Origin: Blakeslea trispora
Lineage: Eukaryota; Mucoromycota; Mucoromycetes; Mucorales; Choanephoraceae
Direction: 5' to 3'
Assembly (NCBI GenBank): GCA_025331445.1
Contig: JAIWNE010000005.1
Coordinates: 620,001 to 684,000, forward strand
Length of the DNA stretch: 64,000 nucleotides
Shown here: piece by piece, positions 1-10,421 of the stretch
How the letters are laid out: every line of letters begins with the position of its first letter
Numbering within the stretch: position 1 is the stretch's first letter
Translations under genes and position numbers: made by a program
The notes under the pieces: generated by a model
What the model saw: only the letters and a program-made list of their open reading frames with translations
What the model was told of the DNA's origin: nothing
Databases searched by the model: none

Positions 1-38
1 TTTTACTTTTGTTCCTGAAGAAGTTTTTTGTTTTATTT
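1..38 (+). repeat. Left terminal inverted repeat of the MULE
   Basis: It starts TTTTACTTTTGTTCCTGAAG and matches 2440-2477 on the opposite strand over all 38 bases. Beyond base 38 the match decays. It may extend left of the window. Confidence 0.92.
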
Positions 39-63
39 TCTAAAAGTTTCTTGAACATCAAAC

Positions 64-2429
64 ATGTCAACCTCTCCTACCAGAATCGTATACAACTCAA
101 CCAACATTGAGACCGCTCTTATCAGTACTGAAGTACCAGGAGTTTTAAGTCTCCCTTTGAACGAGACTGTATGTGTAGTAGCAAACGAGTGGAAAGAATG
201 CTTCAACCGCATCAGCGAGTTGAGTGCAACCAAGTGGATCAAGAAGCGTAGCAGAAGTGCCGAAACTTGATCATGGGTGAATCCCGTGAATGTCACCGTA
301 GAGGTCAACATACCCCTACTAGAACTGTGCGTATCAGTCAAAAAGATTCGAAGAAAATTGGATGCAAAGGAACTTTGAGCATCCTTCAGTATGTTCATAA
401 CCCTGCCGTTGTTGAACTCAAGATGTCGATGGGCCATGCCAACCATGTCCCTGGCAGCAACAGCGACATCAGAACTCTTCCTTTGACCAGGGAAACCATA
501 ACGGTCATTGAAAGAAATTTGAGAAATGGCTCAAACTGCAGAGACATTAGAACTGCAATTCTTCGCCAAATTGAGCAGTGGGAATGTAGCAGAAGAAAGC
601 CCACTTATGAAAATGTTTACAATCGCATCAAGAAGGTGCGATATATTGAGTTACTTTTTGAACATTTGAGTTGAGCAATAATTTTCCTTGAGTAGATTAA
701 AGAAACCCTCTATCGCCTTGATAAGAACGATTTAATTTCTTTCGACGCCTGGCTTGACCGTCAATTGCCAATGAAGAACTATGTTGTCTTCAACGGCAAC
801 TTGCAATTGTACAGTCAGAATGACAAGCTTTTTGCCCGTAGGTTCCAATCCCCTGTCCAAGTACGAGAGATGTCTCTCAACAAGTCTTTCTGCCTTGATG
901 CAACCCACGGCATCTCTCCCAGAAGTACCGAGGTGCTTTACAGTCTTGTTGCTCGGGATACTCATACCCAGGAGGGCTATCCTGTTGTGTATATGGTAAC
1001 TAATGACCAAACCGTTGGTCCAGTAAACCAATGGCTTACCTTCTTGAAGCAACAAGGTAGCTTCAATCCTGAGGCAATCACCATCGATTGTTGTGTGGCC
1101 GAGCTCAATGCCATCCGCAGTGCATTGAATGGCACCTATGTCCATTACTGCGGGTTCCATGTGTTGAAGGCTTGGAGAAAGGCCATGGACCAAAAGGTCA
1201 CTCTTACTGGTGCTCACACCCAAGAACAGGTAGGCCAGTACAAGAAACAACTGGAGCAATTGCTGGGTCAGCTGCTTCTTACAAGCGAAGTTGCTGAATT
1301 CAACGAGCTTCTTGCTCAATTCGAGTCGAAGTTGGAACAAGAGAACCAGGCTGGCTTTCTGGCTTACTTTCGTAGACGCTGGACTCAAACTGAGGAGCTG
1401 AAGGGTCGATGGAGTCAATCGTACATGCCGGAGACACATAGAAGCATGCTCACTAACAATTATATCGAGTCGTGGCATAACCAGCTTAAGACCGTATATT
1501 TTGGTCGACGCAGAATTAATCGACTAGATCATTTGACTTTCGTCTTGGTTAATGATGTCGAATTTCACTTCGCAGAGGAACGAGAACGTATCATGTTCAA
1601 CAATGGCAGAATGGGGCCGGAGCAAAACGAACAAGCTAAACGTTCATTCTTTGCGAGAGAGGTTCCTGCAAATCAATTGCCTTCTCTCATTGAAAACCCA
1701 TTGGGCACCAATAGCAGTGATGTTGCTGTTGTCAATGGGAGTTGGTTTGTAGGCTCCTTAACTTCCCCGTCTGTTAAGTACTCTGTTAGTGTTGAAGATG
1801 GCTTCATTAGCAAATGTACGTGTCCTGATTTCAGGAAGAGAAGTTTGCCTTGTAAGCACATGTATCTCTTAAAGAGATACACCTCAGTTCCTTTGTTCTA
1901 TGATCGTGTCAGAAATGACCAACTGGTTGCTTTCAGAACTCAGGAAGCAACTCAAATTGACGAAGAAGGTATTACTTTCAAGAATAAAAATAAGACTGCT
2001 CATGAGAAAAGACTAACGTTGAGCTTTTTTTAAGATGAAGAAATAGATGTCATTGGTGATAGCGATGAAGAAATAGATGTTGTAGATGAAGATGAAGCTG
2101 AAGCCAGCACTGTCAACACTCAATCGGAGAACCTCTTTGCGTTTGATGAAGTTGATGTTGACTTTGTTGGTGGAAGTGACGAAGAAGTTGAAGAAGGAGG
2201 CGAAGAAGGAGGCGAAGAAAGGAGTGCAGCTTGGGAACGTGTCAAGTCTTTGATGTCGACACTGAACCATCAGAAAAGAAAAGTGCACAAGGCATCAAGA
2301 GCTGCATCCTTTGAAACAGAAGCTGCAGAAGATATTGCAAGACACCTAGAGCATATCTTAGAAAAACTAGACGGGGTTGTGGCAAGAAACCCCAACCTCT
2401 ATAGAAGTCCTGAAAGACAGTTGCATTAG
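64..2429 (+). CDS. MULE transposase with SWIM zinc finger, apparent frameshift
   Basis: This is the transposase that would cut and paste the surrounding element. I join 64-~266, ~267-635, 696-1968 and 2035-2429. Intron 636-695 (60 bp) and intron 1969-2034 (66 bp, branch site GACTAAC) both keep the frame. The N-terminal part is a FAR1-like DNA-binding region (WIKKRSRS, then SRECHRRG). The DDE core shows LDATHGIS, then ITIDCCVAEL with YCGFHVLKAW, then NNYIESWHNQLK. The SWIM finger is CTCPDF...PCKHMYLL. The last exon is strongly acidic (runs of DEE and EEGGEE) and ends in a basic/helical tail. Frame 1 (from 64) stops at 268-270 while the rest of the protein is in frame 3. Frame 3 itself has a stop at 249-251, so a one-base indel near 252-270 is the simplest explanation. 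Family assignment is firm; activity is doubtful. Confidence 0.85.
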
Positions 2430-2439
2430 AAAAACTTAT

Positions 2440-2477
2440 AAATAAAACAAAAAACTTCTTCAGGAACAAAAGTAAAA
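2440..2477 (-). repeat. Right terminal inverted repeat of the MULE
   Basis: Read on the minus strand it is identical to bases 1-38. It lies 10 bases after the transposase stop codon, so the element has almost no 3' spacer. Confidence 0.92.
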
Positions 2478-2565
2478 TTACAAGTAAAGAAATCAGTAAA
2501 CCACCAAAGCCACTGAGGATTTATGCGTATAATTCAGATCCCGGCGGGAACATTTAAGTAGATTC

Positions 2566-2809
2566 AAAATATTGTGGACATATTTTGCTCTCCCAGCTTA
2601 AGGACCTCAACTTTGAAGGCAAACAAAAAATTTTTTTTTGCAGAAGCTTAGTAGCTTTTCCACCGTACGTTTTTAGATAAATGTATTTAGAACACTTCTA
2701 CGGAAGCAGAATTTAAAAAAAGTCAAATCCCATCTTTCCTATACATTTTGAAAAAAATCCAAAAAATGTCCGTTTTTCAAAAAATTTCTATTTAAAAAAA
2801 GATGCACTC
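2566..2809. repeat. Truncated right end of the Tc1/mariner/IS630-like element found at 23873-27209
   Basis: These 244 bases match 26967-27209 with only a handful of differences (by eye well above 95% identical). They end in GATGCACTC followed by TA at 2810-2811, exactly as the longer copy does. The left side is cut off at about 2566, only 88 bp from the MULE right end. No transposase sequence remains. Confidence 0.88.
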
Positions 2810-2811
2810 TA

Positions 2812-5025
2812 TTCAATCTCGTGGCAAGCATTAAGCTTCAAGCATGATCTATTAACCAATTCTTCTGTAGTACACAAGTAAATTAGGTAATTTTAATTAC
2901 ACAGCATCGATCAGTGTTTCTACAAAACAGTAGTACAACTTTAAAGTTGTGTATGTTGGGATTTCCTCCCTTTATTACAGATTCAAATACACACACACGC
3001 TTTTTTTCTTTTTTTTTATGAATATGCTAATTTGCTTTAAGCTTATTTGCTAGACGTAAAAAATAAAAAAAAATGCATGTAATTTTGACAACTCTATAGA
3101 TTCTGAATTACTGCAAGAGGGCTTCGTTAGGGTAGCATCTTAAGAATATATCAAATATAGACTAAAGTCATATTCTGGCTGGCTATATTATTAGACATGC
3201 TTTATTCAATTTCTTTGTGTTATCTCTCATTCAAATTGAGAATAACTAAAGATGCTGGCAACATTGAGCTTTGCATAAAGTATGGCTTAAATGTGTTCTG
3301 TAATTCAATTGTTAGACAGCTAATATGTCAACATCACTTCTTCCATGCCTTCCAAGTCAATATCCTTACCTCTACTCTAATAAACAAAAAACAAGAAACC
3401 TTTAAAGTCTTGGAATGTCAAATCAGCTTATCTATCCTGTAGGCTTTTACCTTTCCAACACTCTGCGTAATGTTATCATGTCAATTTCTTAGAGGCTATC
3501 GTGAGCGTTACTGGTTGGGTTTTCAAATGATTTCACCCCTTCTTCATCAAATATGCTCTTCAACATCTTAGAGCCATTGGGCTCTATCATATCAATAACG
3601 CTATAGAGTCCATCTAGAAAAAAAAATAGAAGGTACTGGTATCTTGAGAAGTTCTAAAAAAAACAAGCGTACTTTGGCATTATCTTTTCTCTTATATCCA
3701 AATCACTTTAGGCAACAGTACGTGAAGGCGATCAGCTACAAGCTGGGTTCAACCCATACAAAGATGCGAAAATCATCATGATGAAACGCATACCTTTGTT
3801 CCTGGCAATCCCTCTTCTTTATATCATTTAGATAGTGAAAATACTTTGGTATATTGATCTAAGCAGACATTAGCAAATAACTCATAATTTATTGTCATAG
3901 ATCATATACAATGTTGACTACTGTTTGATCTACAGTGAAAAAAAAAAAAGAAAGATGATATATTCATACGCTTATATCGATAAAAGCATGCATGTCAATC
4001 ATGCCATACAAACAGTTACATAGTGTGTATCTGTATTTGCTTTTGTTTTGATAGCTAGTCTTCTTTAATGTATGGCTCATAGCTGATTGTGCTTATGATT
4101 CAGATGATTGTAGAGCAAGGAATCTGTTGCGGCATTATAGAAGAAACAGACATTAGTAAGACTTGTTTTGATGTCAATGATTTTCTCGGGCTAATCTCAC
4201 TGACTTGATGCACCGAGTGTGCTCAAATTGCCTCATGTACGTTTGGTGTATCAATTGCTGTGCACAGTGCTAATAAGACCTGTAAATTTCTTCTTATTTT
4301 GTCTCGATACAAAGATACATTGCTCAAAGTAGGCAGCAAGCCTTTGCCTTTGGTGATTTTCATGTTTAGTTCAACCCAATGGTCACCAATTACATGTTGA
4401 AGCTTATTTGGTTTACAGTCAATGCAGTCCATGCTTTAGCTATGCCAAATTGAAACAGAAGCGATACATCACTTGTCATTACAAAAGATGATTTAGTTGA
4501 GCGAACAAAACTATTGATTGCTGATTAACAATCGTTATCTATCGTTCTTAAAACCCTAAATACATTTAGATTTCTCTTTTCTCTTTTATGAATGCTTAAG
4601 TAGCAGCGAGGTATAGGAATGGCTGCAGATTAGAACTTTCGGTTCATAACACGCAAACCAAAAAAAAAAAATTCAGGACCTGAAACCATCTTTATTGAGA
4701 CAGTGAAAGACGATATGCTCATAGTCAAGTCCTTTGAATCAAGGTCATGTGATACTAGTATAATACAGCTCACACCTTTGACTCCTTTTTTCTTTTTGTT
4801 CATTGACTTCACAAGCTATCTTACATAATAACTTTGATTCGAAATTTGCTTTCCCTTCCTTAACAAAAGAGAGCTAAAGCTTCAGGGCACAGAACAAAAC
4901 TTCCTCTTTTAATAAAATTCAATATGGGTCCATTTTAGCCTTGTGTTGAAGAGACATTCCTCCCCCTCTTCTTTGTAGTCTCTCTCTCTTTCTTCTTCTT
5001 TTTTCTTTTTATTATTAAATTATGT
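2812..5025. other. Intergenic, no gene recognised
   Basis: AT-rich sequence with many homopolymer runs. All ORFs are short and resemble nothing I know. The last ~100 bases are pyrimidine-rich and form the 3' flank of ARPC2. Confidence 0.5.
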
Positions 5026-6256
5026 TTATGTACGACGAACAAATGTTCTACCACTGGCTGTCTTCTTTTCAGCATTTTGTACTTCTGGCTTTGCTCTGTT
5101 AAGAACCTTTAAGAAATCACGTACACGAGCTCTCATACGAGTGTGCATGTAAGCCTTTGAGCACTTGATGTGATAGTGAAGATAGTCACGGAAGATTTGG
5201 ATACGAGCAATTGTCTCTTCTCTGACTTCGCCCTTGGTGAAATGGTTAGGGAAGAGGACTAGAACAAGAGAAGCGTTAGAGAATCATACTATTTGTATGT
5301 ATGGCAAATAAGTCGGCTTACCAAATGTCACATAGCTAACATGTTCACTGTCCTTCAAGTTTAAGTGACGAAGTTCCATAGGTGGTTCACGAGTAGAATA
5401 CAACACTTGAGGTGCATTCTGTAAGGCAGGTACACGACGTCGGGCATCCACAAATTCCTTATATTGCAAGATATGACATCAGTTATAGTCTCTTTTTTTT
5501 TGACTCATATAAAAATACGCTCCATCATCTATTTAAGAGGGTCTTACCTGTAAAAAGACTTTACCAAAGATCTTGTCAGTTTCGTCTTTGAAAGTTGTGC
5601 TAAAAATGACGGTAATACGGTCAAAGTTGGATTTGACATAGATGGCTTCTTCCTCACGATAATGGACTGCCATAAGGGCCGAATTGCACTCTGTTTTCTG
5701 TTCTTTTTCGCACTCTTCTTGTTCTGTAAAGGCTCTTTCGAAGGGAGCTGCTAATAAGTTGCGTTTTAAGAGAGAAATCTTCTTGATAAGTTCGTCTACA
5801 GCCTCTATTGAACCAAGAGAAGATGAGTTACTTTGTCTAGAGAAACTAAAGGGAGAAACTCACCTGTTTCAGTAGGTGCTTTTTCGACATCAATGACAAT
5901 AGTGACATCATAGCCTTGTTCAGGTGTCTCCATCAATACATCACCATATTCGCGTCTCAAGATTTCTCGGGCACCATATGAAAAGAGTTCAGCAGAACAA
6001 GCCCAACCTAAAGAAATCTGGATGACTGACTTGGACTCGGGTGTCGAGATGTGGTAAGTAACACCGTCAAAGTCAGCCACTGTCATATCAAGAGCCTCTA
6101 ACTTGTGCCTAATAAGTTAAATGAATAAACCAAAATACGCGCTTTCTTTTCTTATTTGACACTTTTGCTTCCTGATTTCTTGTAGAATACTTACTCTTTG
6201 AGAGCACTCTCCAAGGTATTCTTGATAATAACGTTGTGATAATCTAATAGGATCAT
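5026..6256 (-). CDS. ARPC2: Arp2/3 complex 34-kDa subunit (ARPC2)
   Basis: ARPC2 is a core subunit of the Arp2/3 complex. With ARPC4 it forms the scaffold that binds the side of a mother actin filament, so it supports branched actin at endocytic sites. Exons on the minus strand: 6256-6195, 6108-5864, 5804-5548, 5457-5322, 5258-5026. They give 310 aa, close to the 300 aa of animal ARPC2. The start [19 protein letters not shown], the block [19 protein letters not shown] (residues ~30-50), [19 protein letters not shown] and the C-terminal helix [20 protein letters not shown] are typical of the family. All four introns (63, 90, 59 and 86 bp) have GT-AG ends. The start chosen is the first ATG giving the conserved N-terminus. 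Confidence 0.93.
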
Positions 6257-6497
6257 TGTATTTAAAGAAGAAAGCTGGAAAAAGATAAATAGGTGAAAAA
6301 AATAAAGCAAGAAAAAGGAGGGCAGGAAAGACCAAGCTGAGTATCTGAGATTTAAATTTCAAGTAATCTCTAAGCTCAGCTTCAAGTTACATGTCGAATA
6401 GCATTTGCATTTTGAGAGAGGTCCAATTTGACTCTACTTTATTTCCTGATCTACTTTACTAATTTCACTAATGAAACATATATTCTTTCAAGCCGAA

Positions 6498-7657
6498 TGT
6501 ATGATGTGATTGTTAATGACAAGCTCTCAGATCCCCATCTGGCTGGTCTAGATCAACGCGAACGATTCTCCAAACTTCCAGGAATCAGCAAGTATGCAGC
6601 TCGTAAGGCCATCCATTTGTACAACAACCCATCTGAAGATTCCGAAAAACAGAAAGTCGGTCGACCTTTAGAAGAACTCGAGTCAGATCATATTTCCGCT
6701 GTAAAGGAAATTGTTAGAGAAAACAGCAAAGACAAGCGCCCAAACACTATCAAGACCATTTCTATGACACTCAAGATCAAGATGGGTCTGGACATAACCA
6801 GATCAACACTAATGAGAGATCTGCACTCCATGGGCTTGAACTACAGGACGGGAGACCGCAAAAATGTGCAGCATGATTTTGATGCTAACACCAAATACAG
6901 ATACTTGTATGTAAACCAAAGATTACTGAACATCAACAGCAATGGATGCCTTGAAAGACCAGAGGTATTTTTGGATGAATCTTACTGCCATGTAAATCAT
7001 CATGCTCGCAAAACCTGGACTGAACCTGGAGCAACAATCTTAGAGAGAGGAAGAGGACCAATGCTGGTCATCTTTGCTGCATTCATTGTATTTCCTTTTG
7101 GTAATACAACCAGGGCAAGCATGATCAAAGATAGCATTACAGTATGGCCTGTCAAAGGAAGCAGAGGTTTAGAGGCTGGTTACCATGGTCATTTCAATTC
7201 TGGAAAGTTTGAAGAGCTTTTTCAGAAGCTTTGCATCACCCTGGAGCAATATGGTGAAAGGTGGTAAAGTGGGGTGTACCTACTTCCCAAATGTTATTTT
7301 GTCTTCTTTCCTTTTCGTGTAACAGCAACACCCTTATAAAATGCAATACTTCAATTGACCTACTTTTCTCTTCTTTGGGAATTATCCAGATATCTCGAGA
7401 AATAGAAAAAGTAGGCAATTGCACATATAATTATCCAACTTATCATATATTATCATCATGTTATTAACCTGAATAAAGCTTATTATAATTATCCCAAAAT
7501 TAATATAGTTCAATTCTATCTCGCAATTTGTTACAAAATCTATAATTTCCCATATTTCAATGGTAATTGTATTATTCATATGGATGGTGCAAGCTACCGC
7601 AAGCGTCGCGATGATGAAAAACCATCTCAAAAAGACAAGAAGGAGGCAACTCAGTGA
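6498..7657 (+). pseudogene. Broken IS630/Tc1-like (DDE_3-type) transposase
   Basis: Open from about 6428 to 7267. It shows an N-terminal helix-turn-helix part (GISKYAARKAIHLY), a second HTH-like stretch (ITRSTLMRDLHSMGLNYR) and the first catalytic block (PEVFLDESYCHVNHHARKTW). The frame is interrupted near 7255 and resumes at about 7565 with IIHMDGASYRKRR, which matches the second catalytic-Asp block of this family, then ends at TGA 7655-7657. The third (Glu) block is missing. It is thus both split by ~309 bp and truncated at the 3' end. It differs in sequence from the transposase at 23974-26811, so it represents another family. No inverted repeats were recognised. Confidence 0.75.
7256..7564. 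mobile_element. ~309-bp insertion splitting the transposase relic
   Basis: The transposase frame reads cleanly if 7256-7564 is removed. The motif ATGGT occurs at both junctions (7251-7255 and 7560-7564), consistent with a 5-bp target duplication. The insert is AT-rich, lacks coding potential and has no obvious terminal inverted repeats. It is too short and too poorly delimited to assign to a class. A small internal repeat or a degenerate LTR is possible. Confidence 0.4.
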
Positions 7658-7915
7658 CGTTTTTTTACGATGCAATTGGAATTTCCATAAGAAAAAAGAA
7701 CCAAGAACAATCGTTCCCCTTTTTATAAAATAACAAAATGCTAAGAAACTTTTTAAGCGACAAGTAAAAATAAACGAAGTTTTTGACATGTGATCATTAT
7801 TGGACCCGCAATTTTTCGGTACGACATCAAACTCAAAAGCTGTGACTTTACTTTCTGTATTTTATTGATTAAATAGTAACAAAAACGATAGGCAGAATAG
7901 TGCATAGATTGGAGA
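7658..7915. other. Intergenic, nothing recognised
   Basis: Downstream of the transposase relic and downstream (3') of the BRI3-like gene. AT-rich, no supported gene. Confidence 0.4.
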
Positions 7916-8413
7916 TTAGTAGGTTGTCGGCAGTATTATTTGAGGAAACTTTTGATGACATTTGGTACAGACACACTCTCTTTTGCCTCTCCAACCACAG
8001 CAATAAGGAATGATAAGAATAGCAAAACATAGCGAAGCATTTGTCAAGTGCATACGAAGGTCATGATAGCCTCCAGTTGGACATGTTGGGCCGAGACTTT
8101 GTTCAATCTGATGTCGTTGAGCAATAAAGGCTGGGATTATTGGGTTGCCTTGAGCATCGTAGCCTTGTATACCCTTTGATTCGGCAGGTGTTCCTCCTGC
8201 AACACCGGGATAAACCTTACTACTGCCTTTGCTTTGCTGGATTTGCTGCTGTAGCTGCTGTTGTTCTCTTTGCATTGGTGTCATTTCATTCTGTCCAACA
8301 AAACCATATTGTGGCAAATTTGATTTCTTTTCATGCATAGGCAATGGTTGCTGCTGTACCATTGGCTGTTGCTGTACCATTGGCTGTTTTTTCTGAGGAA
8401 AGGAAGGTTGCAT
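7916..8413 (-). CDS. Small membrane protein, BRI3 (brain protein I3)-like
   Basis: Single exon, 165 aa if the ATG at 8413 is used; an in-frame ATG at 8431 would add six residues. The N-terminal half is rich in Gln and Pro with two MVQQQP repeats, low complexity and probably disordered. The C-terminal ~60 residues carry CPTGGYHDLRMHLT, a hydrophobic stretch (ASLCFAILIIPYCCGW) and CVCTKCHQKF. The order Cys motif - membrane segment - CxxC is that of BRI3/LITAF-like proteins, which sit on endolysosomal membranes. The assignment rests on this short C-terminal pattern only; the exact function is unknown. Confidence 0.55.
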   Translation of the reverse strand: MQPSFPQKKQPMVQQQPMVQQQPLPMHEKKSNLPQYGFVGQNEMTPMQREQQQLQQQIQQSKGSSKVYPGVAGGTPAESKGIQGYDAQGNPIIPAFIAQRHQIEQSLGPTCPTGGYHDLRMHLTNASLCFAILIIPYCCGWRGKRECVCTKCHQKFPQIILPTTY

Positions 8414-8654
8414 AATATGTAGGTAAAGCAATAGAAAAAAAAAAGATGAAAAAATTGCTTCTGTGATGTAACAGCTAGCGGCTTCTTAATTTCGCTTGTT
8501 TTATGCAACTATTCAATGCAATGACAAGTATTGTATACAAAAAAGAAAAACAATGTGTGGTTGAATTTTAGAGCAATAAATAAGACATTTTATAAGCATG
8601 GGCTACTTGATGAAATACGATAAAGGCAATCATCAGCGTATTTATCCTAATAAA

Positions 8655-8791
<137 letters not shown>

Positions 8792-9015
8792 AAGAGGCAA
8801 GTTAAAAGTTGACATGTAACAACCATCAAAGCATAAAAAGGAAAGCTCTTTTAACGTTTCTTTTTAGTCTCTTCACCAAGAAAAATAGAAGATCTACTTT
8901 TATTGTTTTGGTAAGCTACACTGTTTTTTGTATTTTTCTTTCTGATATTCAAAAGCAAACCGCTGTCTATATCCCATTTTAATTTTTTTTGATATTTTTT
9001 TTTCTAAAAGCTGTC

Positions 9016-10234
9016 ATGTTGTCAAGACGCATATTGCAGCGCATCGCCTTTGGATCTAAGCGATTCTATGCGTCTGCTACTTCCACACCTCAGTCGTTTC
9101 AAGTCTTTGATCGTCATGTCAAGTTGCTCCAAAAGGATCGTGCTGCCTCTGATGTTGATCAGAGCAGAACTGTTGATTACCTAAAAGACGAGATTGCTGC
9201 GCGTGTTGCTGATAGATTGTTGGTAATATGTCTTCTCCTTACTATTATTTGAATTGCCTGTAGAATGACACGATGGTGTCTTTTGTAGGATATCAACCGA
9301 GATTTCGATACAGTAGTCGATTTAGGCTCAGGCTGTGGACATATCGTAAAGCATGCTACCAAAGACATGATGAAAAAATTGATTATGTGCGATATGTCAG
9401 GTAAGATCCTCTTTGTTTCTCTTTTTCTTAATAGTGTATTAAAAAATCCACAGAAAAGGCTTTATTACGTGATAAAGATGTTCCTTATGAAGGTAAAAGT
9501 TTATTCATTCTATTCCACCTTACTTTATTGTTGACATATACTATAGTCCAAGTAGAACGTAAGGTTGTGGATGAAGAATATTTACCATTTGAAGAGAATT
9601 CATTGGATGCTGTTGTAAGCAGTCTATCCTTAAATTGGGTTAATGATTTACCTGGATCATTAATTCAAATTAAAAATTCCTTGAAGCCAGATGGTGTATT
9701 TATTGGTGCCATGTTTGGTGGTGATACTCTTTTTGAATTGCGTACTTCACTTCAGTTGGCTGAAGTAGAACGTGAGGCAGGTGTCTCTCCTCGCGTCTCT
9801 CCCATGGCAGATTCAAGTGACATGTCTCGGTTATTGACTCGAGCAGGCTTTGTTCTTACCACAGTGGATGTAGATGAAATCCAAGTGAATTACCCTAGTG
9901 CATTCGAGTTGATGGAAGACTTGAAGGCTATGGGAGAGAACAATGCTGTCTTGACTAGAAGACCTTTTTTGAAGCGTGATACACTCATGTCTGCTGCTGC
10001 TATCTACAAGGAATTACATGGTCATCCTGATGGTACGATTCCTGCAACATTTTCAATTATTTATTTGGTAAATTATTTATATTTCCGCTTGTCTTCTATT
10101 GTGTAAAATGCTTACATTTCTTTCTTTTTTTGTAGATTGGCTGGAAGCCTTCTCCAGAGACACCTTTACCAAAGAAGCGAGGTTCTGCTAATGCCTCTTT
10201 GAAAGATATTTTAGAAGATGGAGAGAGTAAATAA
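9016..10234 (+). CDS. NDUFAF5: Complex I assembly factor NDUFAF5 (arginine hydroxylase, methyltransferase fold)
   Basis: NDUFAF5 is a mitochondrial matrix protein with a methyltransferase fold that hydroxylates an arginine of NDUFS7 during early complex I assembly. Exons: 9016-9222, 9289-9400, 9454-9492, 9547-10067, 10136-10234; 325 aa. The N-terminus ([20 protein letters not shown]) is a typical presequence, followed by [14 protein letters not shown]. The SAM-binding motif is VVDLGSGCG (residues ~78-86), then [17 protein letters not shown] and [15 protein letters not shown]. The last exon carries [18 protein letters not shown], the conserved family C-terminus, which shows that the final intron is real. 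All introns are GT-AG. Its presence implies a respiratory chain with complex I. Confidence 0.93.
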
Positions 10235-10421
10235 ACTGTAGTCATATATTTTCTTCTTTAGGTTTTAATCGCAACTATCTGAAGATATGTAGTCTATCCT
10301 TCTTATCCCCTTTCTCTTTTCTGAATCTATACGTCATTTAGTAATATGTTATTCTTTCTTTTCTTTATAAGATTTTCGCTTAAGCATCCTTCCTTTTTTC
10401 TTCTGTCGTAAAGATAGAGTG

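Larger units (their letters stand above)
1..2477 (+). mobile_element. Mutator-like (MULE) DNA transposon with perfect 38-bp terminal inverted repeats
   Basis: The first 38 bases are the exact reverse complement of 2440-2477, so these are terminal inverted repeats bracketing a single transposase gene. The transposase (64-2429) has the MULE order: N-terminal DNA-binding region, DDE core, C-terminal SWIM zinc finger. Because the left repeat begins at base 1, the true left edge and the left target-site duplication may lie outside the window. The right flank after 2477 begins TTACAAGTA. Identical repeats suggest recent mobility, although the transposase carries an apparent frameshift near 266. Confidence 0.88.

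Noticed and set aside
732..1478. 248-codon minus-strand ORF
   Set aside because: Antisense shadow of the MULE transposase, no motif of its own.
7382..7789. 135-codon minus-strand ORF
   Set aside because: Lies across the transposase relic and its insertion; AT-rich, hydrophobic composition, no family features.
10419..10421. Start one codon upstream for the GH81 gene
   Set aside because: It is GTG; the ATG at 10422 gives the normal signal peptide.
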